From: Chryseobacterium shigense
GTDB lineage: Bacteria > Bacteroidota > Bacteroidia > Flavobacteriales > Weeksellaceae
Assembly (NCBI RefSeq): GCF_900156575.1
Contig: NZ_FTNY01000004.1
Coordinates: 372,001 to 436,000 of the forward strand
Length of the DNA: 64,000 bases
Direction of reading: 5' to 3'
This document shows, piece by piece, positions 16,499 to 24,645 of this stretch. The position numbers and the translations under genes were made by a program. How positions within the stretch are numbered: position 1 is the first letter of the stretch; each line of letters opens with the position of its first letter. The notes beneath the pieces were generated by a model, which saw only the letters and a program-made list of their open reading frames with translations, was not told where the DNA came from and ran no database searches.

Positions 16499-17425
16499 AT
16501 GAAAAAAATAAAAATAAAAGTTCCCGCTACCGTTGCCAATCTGGTTTGCGGATTTGACATCCTGGGAATGGCAATTCATGAGCCTTATGATGAAATGGAA
16601 CTGAAACTACTGGATACTCCCGAAATTATTATTAAACATGAAGATGACTTCGGGCTGCCGGAAGATCCTTCTCAAAATGTAGCAGGTGTTGTTCTTCAAA
16701 ATATTCAAAAACATTTTCAACTGACCCAGGGTTTTGAAGTGACGATCCGTAAACATATCAAACCGGGCAGCGGGCTCGGCTCCAGTGCGGCAAGTGCCGC
16801 AGGAGCTGCCTTCGGGGCTAATGTTTTATTAGGAAATAGTCTGTCTGATGAAGAAATGATCCACTTTGCGATGTTCGGGGAAGAACTTGCTTCAGGAGTG
16901 CGCCATGCAGATAATATTGCCCCTTGTATTTTTGGGGGTATTACATTAGTGAAGTCCTCCTCTCCTATCGATATTATTCCGTTAAGTGCTCCGGATCTGT
17001 TTGTTGTTGCCGTACATCCGCAAGTGGAGGTAAAAACTTCGGATGCCCGTCAGATTTTAAAGAAAAATGTCCTTCTGAAAGATGCGGTAGAACAATGGGG
17101 AAATATCGCGGGGTTGGTTGCCGGAATTCTAAAAAATGATATCCCTTTGATTGGAAGAAGCCTTCATGATGTAATTGTAGAACCTGTAAGAAGCATCCTG
17201 ATTCCCAAATTTGATGAGATCAAAATAAAAAGTTTGGAAGCTGGTGCCCTCGGAGGCGGAATTTCAGGCTCAGGACCTTCGATTTTCATGCTGGCGGAGA
17301 AAAAAGAAACCGCTGAACATATAGCCCGATTGATGAAATCGGTGTATGATGAGATTGAGATTGAAAGTTTTGTGTATGTCTCTAAAATAAATCCTGCAGG
17401 AATTGAAATCATTGAAGAACAATAA
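16499..17425 (+). CDS. thrB: Homoserine kinase
   Basis: This GHMP-family kinase of 308 residues phosphorylates homoserine. The start ATG at 16499, ten bases after the thrA stop, gives the typical KVPATVANLVCGFDILGMA beginning. The ATP motif KPGSGLGSSAASAAGAA is near residue 92, and the C-terminal GGGISGSGPSIFML motif completes the GHMP signature. A longer frame from 16454 overlaps thrA and is rejected. It is the second gene of the thr operon. Confidence 0.96.
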   Translation: MKKIKIKVPATVANLVCGFDILGMAIHEPYDEMELKLLDTPEIIIKHEDDFGLPEDPSQNVAGVVLQNIQKHFQLTQGFEVTIRKHIKPGSGLGSSAASAAGAAFGANVLLGNSLSDEEMIHFAMFGEELASGVRHADNIAPCIFGGITLVKSSSPIDIIPLSAPDLFVVAVHPQVEVKTSDARQILKKNVLLKDAVEQWGNIAGLVAGILKNDIPLIGRSLHDVIVEPVRSILIPKFDEIKIKSLEAGALGGGISGSGPSIFMLAEKKETAEHIARLMKSVYDEIEIESFVYVSKINPAGIEIIEEQ

Positions 17426-17435
17426 ATTAAACAAC

Positions 17436-18749
17436 ATGAATTATTATAATTTAAAAGATAAACAGGAGGCTGTTGATTTCAAAACGGCCACCATAAAAAG
17501 CCAGGGCAGCCAAAAAGGGTTATTCTTCCCGGAAACGATTCCTCAGTTTGATGAACATTTCATCAAGAATCTTCATTTGTATTCTGATGAAGAAATTGCT
17601 TGGAGATGTATGAAAGATTTTATAGGGGATGAAATTCCATTGGATGTTTTAAAAGAAATTGTAGCGGAAACTATTGGTTTTACGATTCCTTTAAAAAAAA
17701 TTAGTGAGCAGATATCCATTTTAGAGCTTTTTCATGGACCTACATTGGCTTTCAAAGATGTGGGAGCCCGATTTATGAGCAGATGCCTGTCTTATTTTCT
17801 GCAAGATCAGGATAAAAAAGTAACCGTTCTTGTGGCTACTTCCGGTGATACGGGCGGAGCCGTTGCCCATGGTTTCTATAACGTTCCTGGAATTAAGGTC
17901 GTTATTCTTTATCCCAAAAACAGAGTGAGTCCGGTTCAGGAAAAGCAACTTACAGCCCTTGGCGGAAATATTACGGCACTGGAGGTGAACGGAAATTTTG
18001 ATGACTGTCAGAATCTGGTAAAGCAAGCTTTTTCAGATGACAGAATTAATGCTAAATTGTTTTTAACTTCCGCCAATTCGATTAATGTTGCGAGATGGCT
18101 TCCTCAGCAGATTTATTATGTATTAGCCTTAAAACAATGGCAACAACAAGAAAATACAGATCCTGTCATCTGCGTACCAAGCGGTAATTTTGGGAATATC
18201 TGCGCCGGGCTTCTGGCTTATTTCCGTGGGCTGCCTTCAGAACACTTTATTGCTGCCTGTAATGAAAATGATGTAGTACCAGACTATTTAAAAACCAATC
18301 AATATCAACCTAAAAAAGCCATAGCCACACTCTCCAACGCCATGGATGTCGGAGATCCAAGCAATTTTATAAGAATAATGGAGCTTTTCGGACATCATTC
18401 TGATACGCTTAAAAACATGATCACCGGATATTCAATAGATGACGAATCTACCCTGCAAACGATAAAAGAGGTTCATAAGAAATACGGATATATGCTGGAT
18501 CCTCACAGTGCGGTTGCTTTTGCTTCTCTCGAAAAATTTCTGAATGAAAATCCGGGTAAGAAAGGATTTATATTGGGAACAGCGCATCCGGTAAAATTCC
18601 CTGAAGCAGTAGAAAAAGCAGCATCTGTTAAAATTGAGATTCCGGAAGCATTGAATGATCTGATGAAAAAGGAGAAAAAAACTGTAGAAATTCATGCAGA
18701 TTTTGAAGAATTAAAACGATTTTTGCTGAATCAAAACCAGGAACAATGA
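17436..18749 (+). CDS. thrC: Threonine synthase
   Basis: This PLP enzyme of 437 residues converts O-phosphohomoserine to threonine. The PLP lysine is in GPTLAFKDVGARFM; the phosphate-binding loop is TSGDTGGAVAHGFY. The SANSINVARWLPQ and CVPSGNFGNICAGL motifs are typical of the class that starts with a short N-terminal domain (YYNLKDKQEAVDF). The ATG at 17436 follows the thrB stop by ten bases; an upstream TTG at 17403 overlaps thrB. The stop overlaps the folB start by four bases, so translation is probably coupled. Confidence 0.96.
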   Translation: MNYYNLKDKQEAVDFKTATIKSQGSQKGLFFPETIPQFDEHFIKNLHLYSDEEIAWRCMKDFIGDEIPLDVLKEIVAETIGFTIPLKKISEQISILELFHGPTLAFKDVGARFMSRCLSYFLQDQDKKVTVLVATSGDTGGAVAHGFYNVPGIKVVILYPKNRVSPVQEKQLTALGGNITALEVNGNFDDCQNLVKQAFSDDRINAKLFLTSANSINVARWLPQQIYYVLALKQWQQQENTDPVICVPSGNFGNICAGLLAYFRGLPSEHFIAACNENDVVPDYLKTNQYQPKKAIATLSNAMDVGDPSNFIRIMELFGHHSDTLKNMITGYSIDDESTLQTIKEVHKKYGYMLDPHSAVAFASLEKFLNENPGKKGFILGTAHPVKFPEAVEKAASVKIEIPEALNDLMKKEKKTVEIHADFEELKRFLLNQNQEQ

Positions 18750-19117
18750 GCAAGATCTTTCTTGAAGATGTAAAAATATATGCCTACCACGGTGTACTTC
18801 CCGAAGAAAATATCATCGGTACTTATTATATTGTAAATGCGGAACTGCACACGGATCTTTGGAAAGCTGCCGAAACAGACGATCTGAATGACACCATAAG
18901 TTATGCAGATATCAATGGAATCATTCATCAAGAAATGGCCATTTCATCGAAATTGCTGGAACATGTGGCAGGAAGGATAACGATGAAGATTCATGAAAGT
19001 TTTCCCCAGGTTTCCTACATCAAATTGAAAATCACAAAAACTTCCCCACCGATGCAGGGCGAAATGAAAGGCGCAAGTATTGAACTGGAAAGAAGCTTTC
19101 AACCCGGCGAACTGTAA
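18746..19117 (+). CDS. folB: Dihydroneopterin aldolase
   Basis: This 123-residue folate enzyme cleaves dihydroneopterin to 6-hydroxymethyl-dihydropterin and glycolaldehyde. The pattern is complete for FolB: VKIYAYHGVLPEENIIGTYY, DTISYADI, then LLEHVAGRI and VSYIKLKITKTSPP. It overlaps the thrC stop codon (ATGA) and has no visible promoter of its own, so it should be transcribed from the threonine operon. The link between folate and threonine synthesis is unusual, although the aldolase-type overlap may only be convenience. Confidence 0.94.
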   Translation: MSKIFLEDVKIYAYHGVLPEENIIGTYYIVNAELHTDLWKAAETDDLNDTISYADINGIIHQEMAISSKLLEHVAGRITMKIHESFPQVSYIKLKITKTSPPMQGEMKGASIELERSFQPGEL

Positions 19118-19146
19118 ATTTTTATTTCACAAAAAACATAAAGCAA

Positions 19147-20505
19147 TTGAAATTCATCAAATTATTATTTTTACTAAGTTTTGCAGTCGTTTTCGGACAA
19201 ACTGCTACAGATACTCCTGCATACAATTTCCCTAAGATCAGGTCCAGCATTACAATGCCGGTAACCATTCCGCTTTCGGAGATCAGTAATATGATCAATG
19301 CTTCCGTGAAAGATCTGGTGTTTCAGGACGATTCGTATACGGATAACAATAATGACCAGTTCAAAGTAAAGGTATGGAAAACCCGCCCTATCCGACTGGT
19401 AGGTGGAACCAGCCAAAATCTTCTGATCGAAGTTCCGTTAAAAATCTGGGCTGAAAAAGGGATTGGGACTTTGGGCGTGTACTCGTATCAAAATACGACT
19501 TTTGAAACAGTAATGTCCTTTAATACTACCATCAGCTTTAACAATAACTGGACTGTCTCCACCAATACACAGCCCAACGGATTCAGATGGGTCACCAAAC
19601 CTGTTCTTGACTATGGCAAAATACAGATCCCTATTACTTCTCTTGTAGAAAAAAGTCTGAAGGAGCAGCAGGGAAAATTTGCTAAAACGATTGATCAGCA
19701 AATGACTACTCAATTGAATTTTCAGCAGTATGCGGTCATGGCATGGAATGTTTTTTCGCAGCCCTTTACTATTTCAGAGGAATATAATACATGGCTAAAA
19801 ATAAGTCCGGTAGACGTAAATATCACTCCGCTGAAATTCTATGGAAATGAAATCACGACGAATATCGGAATGGATATTTATTCGGAAACATTTACAGGAA
19901 GTAAACCTGCCGCGTCACCAACAGTAAAATCAGTGGGCAACTTTAAGGTGGTCCCGGTTTTAGCGGACAAATTTCTGCTGCAAACCACAGCGAATGTTCC
20001 TTTCTCTGAGGCAACGAATATCGCGAGGACTATGTTCATGAACAAAGAATATGATGTGAGAGGCTCTAAAATAAAGATCAAAGATGTGAGAGTCTATGGT
20101 GCAGAAGGAAGAGTCATCGTTGAGGCTGAAACCGAGGGCTATGTCAACGGCAGAGCACTCATTTCGGGAATTCCGGTGTATGATGAAACGAAAAAGAAAA
20201 TCGTATTGTCTAATACTAAATTCAACCTTAGAACTGCTAATATTCTGCAAAAAACGGCTACTCTTATCTTTAAGGGAAAAATAGTAAAGATGATTGAAGA
20301 TGAATATGGTATTCCCACTCAGGATCTGGAATTGGCTTCAAAGAAAAGCATTGAGGAAGCTTTCAATAAAGAATATTATAAAGGTTTAAAGATGAATGGA
20401 AGGGTGTACACTCTGAAACCCGGCAGCATTCTTTTAAACGAATCCGGCATTACCGCAGTCATTGAAACCAGCGCCACTCTAAAACTAATCATCAACGGAA
20501 TTTAA
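19147..20505 (+). CDS. DUF4403 family exported protein
   Basis: This 452-residue protein has a signal peptide (about 1-18, ending VVFGQ) reached from a TTG start at 19147; there is no ATG that preserves it. The body matches the DUF4403 pattern: SSITMPVTIPLSEISNMIN near the front, repeated ...PLKIWAEKGIG and W..KP.LDYGKIQIPITSLVEKSL segments, and a C-terminal LILNESG-type strand. DUF4403 proteins resemble SMP/BPI-like lipid-binding folds, but no function is established. It follows folB by 29 bp. Confidence 0.8.
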   Translation: MKFIKLLFLLSFAVVFGQTATDTPAYNFPKIRSSITMPVTIPLSEISNMINASVKDLVFQDDSYTDNNNDQFKVKVWKTRPIRLVGGTSQNLLIEVPLKIWAEKGIGTLGVYSYQNTTFETVMSFNTTISFNNNWTVSTNTQPNGFRWVTKPVLDYGKIQIPITSLVEKSLKEQQGKFAKTIDQQMTTQLNFQQYAVMAWNVFSQPFTISEEYNTWLKISPVDVNITPLKFYGNEITTNIGMDIYSETFTGSKPAASPTVKSVGNFKVVPVLADKFLLQTTANVPFSEATNIARTMFMNKEYDVRGSKIKIKDVRVYGAEGRVIVEAETEGYVNGRALISGIPVYDETKKKIVLSNTKFNLRTANILQKTATLIFKGKIVKMIEDEYGIPTQDLELASKKSIEEAFNKEYYKGLKMNGRVYTLKPGSILLNESGITAVIETSATLKLIINGI

Positions 20506-20531
20506 ATTAATAAAAAAACTAATATTTAACC

Positions 20532-21038
20532 ATGAGAAAATATCTGGTAGTTGTGGACAGACACAAAGCCACATCAGGGACGCGTTTTATCAACTTTTTT
20601 TTAGACCGACTTTTTATACAGGTCATCTATTATTCATTCTTTTTTGTTTTCGGAGTAGGCTACGCAGTGGTATATGGGGAGGGATTTGATACAGAAAGTG
20701 CTAATCAGAGTGTGATGTTTAAGCTGATCACGCTTCTTATTTACCTCATCCTATCTTTTTCCTATTTCTTTTGTATGGAATTTTATCTTGGCAAAACCAT
20801 TGCTAAATATATTACCGGAACTGAAGTGATCAGTATCGATGGAAATAAACCTACTGCCGGACAGATTATTGCCCGTACATTTTCACGTGCTGTCCCTTTT
20901 GACTCGCTATCTTTTTTGGGGAATAACGGTTGGCATGACAGCTGGAGCGATACCAGAGTCATAAAAGGTAAAAACTATGTTGCTGAAAGACAATTGAAAG
21001 AAGAAATAAACAGCATCGGCGCGAAAGAAATTCGTTGA
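20532..21038 (+). CDS. RDD family membrane protein
   Basis: This 168-residue protein begins with the RDD-type segment ATSGTRFINFFLDRLFIQ (Arg and Asp in TM1). Two membrane helices lie at about residues 32-50 and 72-92, followed by the conserved FYLGKTIAKYITGTEVIS and ARTFSRAVPFD...SFL motifs. RDD proteins are small integral membrane proteins, some proposed to move ions or compatible solutes; the role here is unknown. It lies 26 bp after the DUF4403 gene and probably shares its transcript. Confidence 0.85.
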   Translation: MRKYLVVVDRHKATSGTRFINFFLDRLFIQVIYYSFFFVFGVGYAVVYGEGFDTESANQSVMFKLITLLIYLILSFSYFFCMEFYLGKTIAKYITGTEVISIDGNKPTAGQIIARTFSRAVPFDSLSFLGNNGWHDSWSDTRVIKGKNYVAERQLKEEINSIGAKEIR

Positions 21039-21043
21039 AAATT

Positions 21044-21073
21044 TTTGTTCATTAATAATTTTTGCTATATTTG
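21044..21073 (+). promoter_or_regulatory. Promoter of tRNA-Cys
   Basis: -33 TTTG at 21044-21047 and a perfect -7 TATATTTG at 21066-21073 are spaced by 18 bp, about 24 bp before the tRNA 5' end. Confidence 0.65.
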
Positions 21074-21096
21074 CACACCTCAAAAATGGTAAAAAT

Positions 21097-21167
21097 GGTA
21101 CTTTGGCCGAGCGGCTAGGCAGTGGTCTGCAACACCATCTACAGCGGTTCGAATCCGCTAGGTACCT
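21097..21167 (+). tRNA. tRNA-Cys (GCA)
   Basis: A 71-nt cloverleaf is present. The acceptor arms are GGTACTT and AGGTACC with a U discriminator. The anticodon stem GTGGT/ACCAT has loop CTGCAAC and anticodon GCA at 21129-21131. The T arm contains GGTTCGAATCC. The CCA end is not encoded. A strong terminator follows immediately. Confidence 0.95.
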
Positions 21168-21170
21168 CTT

Positions 21171-21205
21171 AAAACCTCTAATTATTTAATTAGAGGTTTT
21201 TTTGT
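21171..21205 (+). terminator. Terminator of tRNA-Cys
   Basis: AAAACCTCTAATTA (21171-21184) and its exact complement (21187-21200) form a long stem followed by further T residues. Confidence 0.85.
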
Positions 21206-21480
21206 TTTTTAATATGTTCAGATATTTTTTTCAGTCATTATAATAGCAAGCCTCACCCATACTTTTTTTCCACTTATCATCATCCCTCTCTACTTTCCCT
21301 AAAAACAAGTGTAAAATGGAATACCTTCTTATTACTGATGGAATAGTTTGACATAAGGCTGTACATAAACTATAAGCGATCTCATTTTTTTTAAATCAAT
21401 GATTATTTTAAAATAGAAGAAATAAAAAACAATGTACGCAGAAAAAATAGTATGCTACACCTACAATTTAAATTAATTAA

Positions 21481-21509
21481 TGTTAATGCTTGAATATGAA
21501 GCATTAACA
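21481..21509. repeat. Perfect 11-bp inverted repeat with 7-nt loop
   Basis: TGTTAATGCTT (21481-21491), loop GAATATG, then AAGCATTAACA (21499-21509). There is no T-run on either side, so it is not a terminator. It lies alone in a gene-free stretch between tRNA-Cys and candidate RNA A; I see no gene between 21206 and 21594. Confidence 0.5.
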
Positions 21510-21609
21510 GAAGAGAGAGCAATGAAAACGACTCTATATAACAGACTTTTCCAATTAAGTTTTACAAAAAAAATCAAATTATTTTCAAATGTTTTACATT
21601 TTGGTACGA

Positions 21610-21697
21610 TTTTTCAATATAATCAAGCAACTCATGTTTAATTTGAGTTTTCATGGTTATTAGTTTTTATCCCCGAAGCAATTCGGGGATTTTTTTA
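21610..21697 (+). ncRNA. Candidate small RNA A (paralogue of B)
   Basis: A -7-like box TACATTTTG (21595-21603) is followed about 80 bp later by a 9-bp terminator stem ATCCCCGAA/TTCGGGGAT (21669-21690) and a T-run, giving a predicted ~88-nt transcript. Internally AACTCA/TGAGTT forms a second hairpin. Nearly the whole unit, from the promoter box to the T-run, is repeated in inverted orientation at 24558-24659. Homology that starts at a promoter and stops at a terminator is what duplicated small RNA genes look like. No coding frame is conserved between the copies. Confidence 0.55.
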
Positions 21698-21860
21698 TTC
21701 GTACAGAGTTTTCCGCATGTTATAATACCGGTCAAAGATTCACAGTTAAAATGGTATTAGTGAATCATAATTATACCCAATACTTAAAAAATAGGAACTT
21801 CCAGAACATCACACCATTGCAATAAATTAGTTTACTACTTGGTATTGATAAGGAAATAAT

Positions 21861-21882
21861 AAAAAACCTCTTGAAAAAGAGG
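21861..21882 (-). terminator. Terminator of the 21893-22078 peptide gene
   Basis: CCTCTT (21867-21872) pairs with AAGAGG (21877-21882) around a 4-nt loop; on the minus strand six T follow, about 10 bp beyond the stop codon. Confidence 0.75.
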
Positions 21883-21892
21883 GGTCATCTAT

Positions 21893-22078
21893 TTAAGTAC
21901 ATGTTTGAGTACTGCAGTAATTTCCAGCTGGATGATAGCAACATCTGTAGTTATCATCAGGACAATGTGAACCTCCACATGCAACCCCTATCGGATCTGT
22001 TGGAATTTTTTTGTCAGTTGGATTGATTGCTTTTCCTGCAATTGTTTTTTTGAGTTCTTTTCTCGTTAATTTTCTCAT
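21893..22078 (-). CDS. Small Cys-rich leader-type peptide (bacteriocin-like)
   Basis: This 61-residue peptide has a basic leader (MRKLTRKELKKTIAGK) similar to the 12.7-13.5 kb peptides. The usual Gly-Gly is replaced by Gly-Lys. The mature part is short and Cys-rich: GVACGGSHCPDDNYRCCYHP, then NYCSTQTC. A matching terminator follows. It is probably in the same broad family of exported peptides, but the altered cleavage site makes processing uncertain. No exporter is nearby. Confidence 0.68.
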   Translation of the reverse strand: MRKLTRKELKKTIAGKAINPTDKKIPTDPIGVACGGSHCPDDNYRCCYHPAGNYCSTQTCT

Positions 22079-22303
22079 GCTCTGAATAGTTATTCGTTAG
22101 GCTTCAAATATAGGAATATTCCAGTTAGTGAGAATTATTTTTTTCATTAAAATCATTATTTTGATTTATTTTACACCATAATTAATTAAATATATAGAAA
22201 AATAATAACCACCACTTTAGATACCTACTATTCTACAAGCTCTTGGCAAGACGCTTGGCATAATAATTTCTCTTATTGATAGCTAACTCTTAAAAAGAAT
22301 GTT

Positions 22304-22564
22304 ATGAATGAAAAGTTTATGCAGGTATTAGGATGGGTAGCTACAGTCACTGCTATGGCGATGTACTTTTCTTATATTCCCCAAATCACACATAATTTAA
22401 ACGGTGAAAAAGGCGATTGGCTCCAGCCATTGGTTGCGGCAATCAACTGTACCCTGTGGGTCACGTATGGATTTGTAAAGAAACCTAAAAAAGACTGGCC
22501 TATTGTAGTGGCCAATTCTCCGGGAATATTTTTTGGATTTTTCGCCTTTTTTACCGCATTATAA
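22304..22564 (+). CDS. SemiSWEET-type sugar transporter
   Basis: This 86-residue protein has three membrane helices (about residues 8-26, 38-56 and 66-84). The PQ-loop motif is in the first helix (YFSYIPQITHNLNGEKGDWL), and the second has NCTLWVTYGF. This is the minimal half-SWEET unit that works as a homodimeric sugar uniporter (family knowledge). The substrate is unknown. It stands alone; a terminator lies 165 bp downstream. The 22079-22303 region upstream shows no clear -7 box. Confidence 0.85.
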   Translation: MNEKFMQVLGWVATVTAMAMYFSYIPQITHNLNGEKGDWLQPLVAAINCTLWVTYGFVKKPKKDWPIVVANSPGIFFGFFAFFTAL

Positions 22565-22729
22565 TATCATAGATTTAACAGAATCCTCCCGAAAGCCTTC
22601 TGGTTTTGAAAAAAAAGTACCACAAAAATCACGATTTGTGGATGTATAGAACAAAACGGCATACGGTTTGGTAATACAAAAGCACCATCACTTTATAATA
22701 TATTTTCATTTCTGAAAAATTTACATTTT

Positions 22730-22758
22730 AGCCTTTCGTATCCCGAAAGGCTTTTTTT
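22730..22758 (+). terminator. Terminator downstream of the SemiSWEET gene
   Basis: AGCCTTTCG (22730-22738) pairs perfectly with CGAAAGGCT (22744-22752), followed by T residues. A weaker hairpin CCACAAA/TTTGTGG lies upstream near 22618-22640. I see no gene in 22565-22729. Confidence 0.8.
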
Positions 22759-22839
22759 GAAAACAAAGCAGATAAAAAAATTAAATATTATGATCTTAAT
22801 CATAATAAAATTAAAATATATCACCTATCTTTGAATTGA

Positions 22840-22907
22840 TAATCTTAGTGATGTCATCATCACACCTAAATCTTTTAACTTCCCTGATATGTGGGAAGTT
22901 TTTTTTT
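22840..22907 (+). ncRNA. Candidate small RNA with own promoter and terminator
   Basis: A perfect -7 box TATCTTTG (22826-22833) predicts a start near 22840. The ~68-nt unit holds a perfect hairpin GTGATG-TCAT-CATCAC (22848-22863) and ends in a strong terminator, AACTTCCC (22877-22884) with GGGAAGTT (22893-22900) and eight T. There is no start codon with a sensible frame. The promoter-structure-terminator layout in a gap between genes supports a small RNA. It converges on the serine hydrolase gene ending at 22960. Confidence 0.5.
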
Positions 22908-22959
22908 GATATTCATCCCGGAAAATATACTCTGTCAACAAGCATAGAATCTTGTACAC

Positions 22960-24411
22960 TTAGTTTTTATTATTTTGAATCTGTTCCAGAATCTTTTTAC
23001 CATTATCATTCTCCGGATTCAGTTCTAAAGATTTTTTATACATCTCAACCGATTTGTTCTTATCCCCTTCTTTTAAAAGTATTTCACCATAGCTGTCATA
23101 AACATTCCAGCTTTTAGGAAACAAATATACATTAAGCTTAAAAATTTCCAATGCCTCTTTGGGCTGATGGGCTGACAGCATTCGATAGGCCCAGTTGTTC
23201 AGTTCAAGTTCCTGCGGATTAAAATCCGGATTTTGCTTCTTCTCCTTCTTTACAAAATCTATTGCCTTTTCAAATCCGATTTTTTGAAGATTTTTTCTAA
23301 GATAAGTTAATGCATCAGCCTTAATAATATCTGGAATATAGCACCCGGCAATCTCTTCTATAAAATCCTCAGGCGTGCTGCCACCCAAATTAGTCAACAC
23401 AATGACGGATAAACCATCATCCGGATACACCATCAGAGCAGATCTGTTTCCACCTGACATTCCTACGGCTTTATGATGCTTTCTAAGCTTTGCAATCCCC
23501 CAGCCTCTTACCCAGCCAGTAGGAGCTCCATTATTGAAGTGACCTGGTGACCACATCAAATTTAAAGTAGCAGGCTTTTCAAATAATTGTCCTTTTTGTA
23601 AAGCAATGATCCAGTTCCCAACATCTTCAGCTGTACTGTTAAGACCTCCAGCCGTACGGCTAAAATCTGGAAACTCATAATAATTATTAACTAACTTTTC
23701 CTCACCCATTTTTTTCCCGTCAAAAAAACTTCTGTAACTGTAAGACGGTGCATACTGAGGAATCACATCTCTTGAGTCTCCAAATAAAGTATGCTTCAAA
23801 TGAATGGGTTCAAATTGTTTTTTTTCAAAAAAATCAGCAAACGGCTGGTTGGTAAGTTTTTCAATTATTTTTCCCAGTAAGTAATAATTGGTTTGATTAT
23901 AGCGGAACTGCTCTCCTGTTTTAAAGTCAAGAGGAATCGTTTTAAGTTTTCCCCAAATAGCTTCTTCCGTCCGTAACGGTCCTATATTTCCGGTAACAGG
24001 ATCAAAAAGCTGTAAAATATCTGGTAATCCGGAAATGTGAGTCAGCAACTGGTCAACAGTTACTTTCTGCCATTCTACAGGCAGGTCGCTTAAATAGGTA
24101 TGAATGGGAGCATCCAACTTTATTTTACCCTGCTCAACGAGCTGCATAACGGCAACACCCGTAAAAATTTTCGTATTTGAATTAAGAGGAAAAATAGTCT
24201 TGCCTGTTACCGGAATACTATCCTGGACATTTGCCAATCCATAGGATTTATTCAAAACAATTTTACCATTTTGAACTACGGCAATCTGTACTCCCGGAAT
24301 TCGCCTAAGCTTCATTTCCCTGTGAATGATTTCATCCACATCAGTATTGACATGCTGTGCAAAAGAAGAAGAAAAAAAGAGTAATGACACTAAAAGAGAG
24401 TACATTTTCAT
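22960..24411 (-). CDS. Serine hydrolase (beta-lactamase family) with C-terminal TPR
   Basis: This 483-residue exported protein has a signal peptide at 1-19 (SSSFAQ). The penicillin-binding/class C beta-lactamase fold shows SxxK as Ser78-Asn-Thr-Lys81. The second motif is YNQTNYYLLG at residue 171, with Gln where Asn is usual. A late HKAVGMSGG segment replaces the KTG triad. A C-terminal tetratricopeptide-like part follows (about 395-480, including WNVYDSYGEILLKEGDKNKS). Such proteins are usually peptidases or esterases, not resistance enzymes. The substrate is unknown. Its promoter was not identified in the AT-rich upstream region. Confidence 0.87.
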   Translation of the reverse strand: MKMYSLLVSLLFFSSSFAQHVNTDVDEIIHREMKLRRIPGVQIAVVQNGKIVLNKSYGLANVQDSIPVTGKTIFPLNSNTKIFTGVAVMQLVEQGKIKLDAPIHTYLSDLPVEWQKVTVDQLLTHISGLPDILQLFDPVTGNIGPLRTEEAIWGKLKTIPLDFKTGEQFRYNQTNYYLLGKIIEKLTNQPFADFFEKKQFEPIHLKHTLFGDSRDVIPQYAPSYSYRSFFDGKKMGEEKLVNNYYEFPDFSRTAGGLNSTAEDVGNWIIALQKGQLFEKPATLNLMWSPGHFNNGAPTGWVRGWGIAKLRKHHKAVGMSGGNRSALMVYPDDGLSVIVLTNLGGSTPEDFIEEIAGCYIPDIIKADALTYLRKNLQKIGFEKAIDFVKKEKKQNPDFNPQELELNNWAYRMLSAHQPKEALEIFKLNVYLFPKSWNVYDSYGEILLKEGDKNKSVEMYKKSLELNPENDNGKKILEQIQNNKN

Positions 24412-24557
24412 GGTATATATTTTACATATAAAACAACTGAAAATTAAATCTATTACATCCTGTCAATAGTTTAACACAATGTTGAAGTCTTCCCGATCCT
24501 TATATCCAGGCATTTCTTAAAGATTTTATCATCATTAAATAATGATAAAAAAAAAGT

Positions 24558-24645
24558 AAAAAAAAATCCCCGAATTGCTCCGGGGATAAAAACTAATAAC
24601 CATGAAAACTCAAATTAAACATGAGTTGCTTCATGTATTGAAAAA
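24558..24645 (-). ncRNA. Candidate small RNA B (paralogue of A)
   Basis: On the minus strand a perfect -7 box TACTTTTG (24659-24652) precedes an ~88-nt unit ending in the ATCCCCGGA/TTCGGGGAT terminator (24087-type stem located at 24566-24587) and eight T. It is nearly identical to candidate A over its whole length. The one base change in the terminator stem turns an A-U pair into a G-U wobble on this strand but an A-C mismatch on the other. This supports transcription in this direction. The internal AACTCA/TGAGTT hairpin is kept. Confidence 0.58.

Noticed and set aside
21522..21641. 39-codon plus-strand frame starting MKTTLYNRLF
   Set aside because: It runs through the promoter and body of candidate RNA A, has no coding character and no matching copy at B.
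21574..21654. 26-codon frame on the minus strand starting MKTQIKHELL, with a similar start on the plus strand at 24602-24664
   Set aside because: The first ten codons are identical in the two copies, but a one-base indel then shifts the frame. The conserved part extends well outside any frame and stops at promoter and terminator signals of the other strand. I treat it as a shadow of candidate RNAs A and B.
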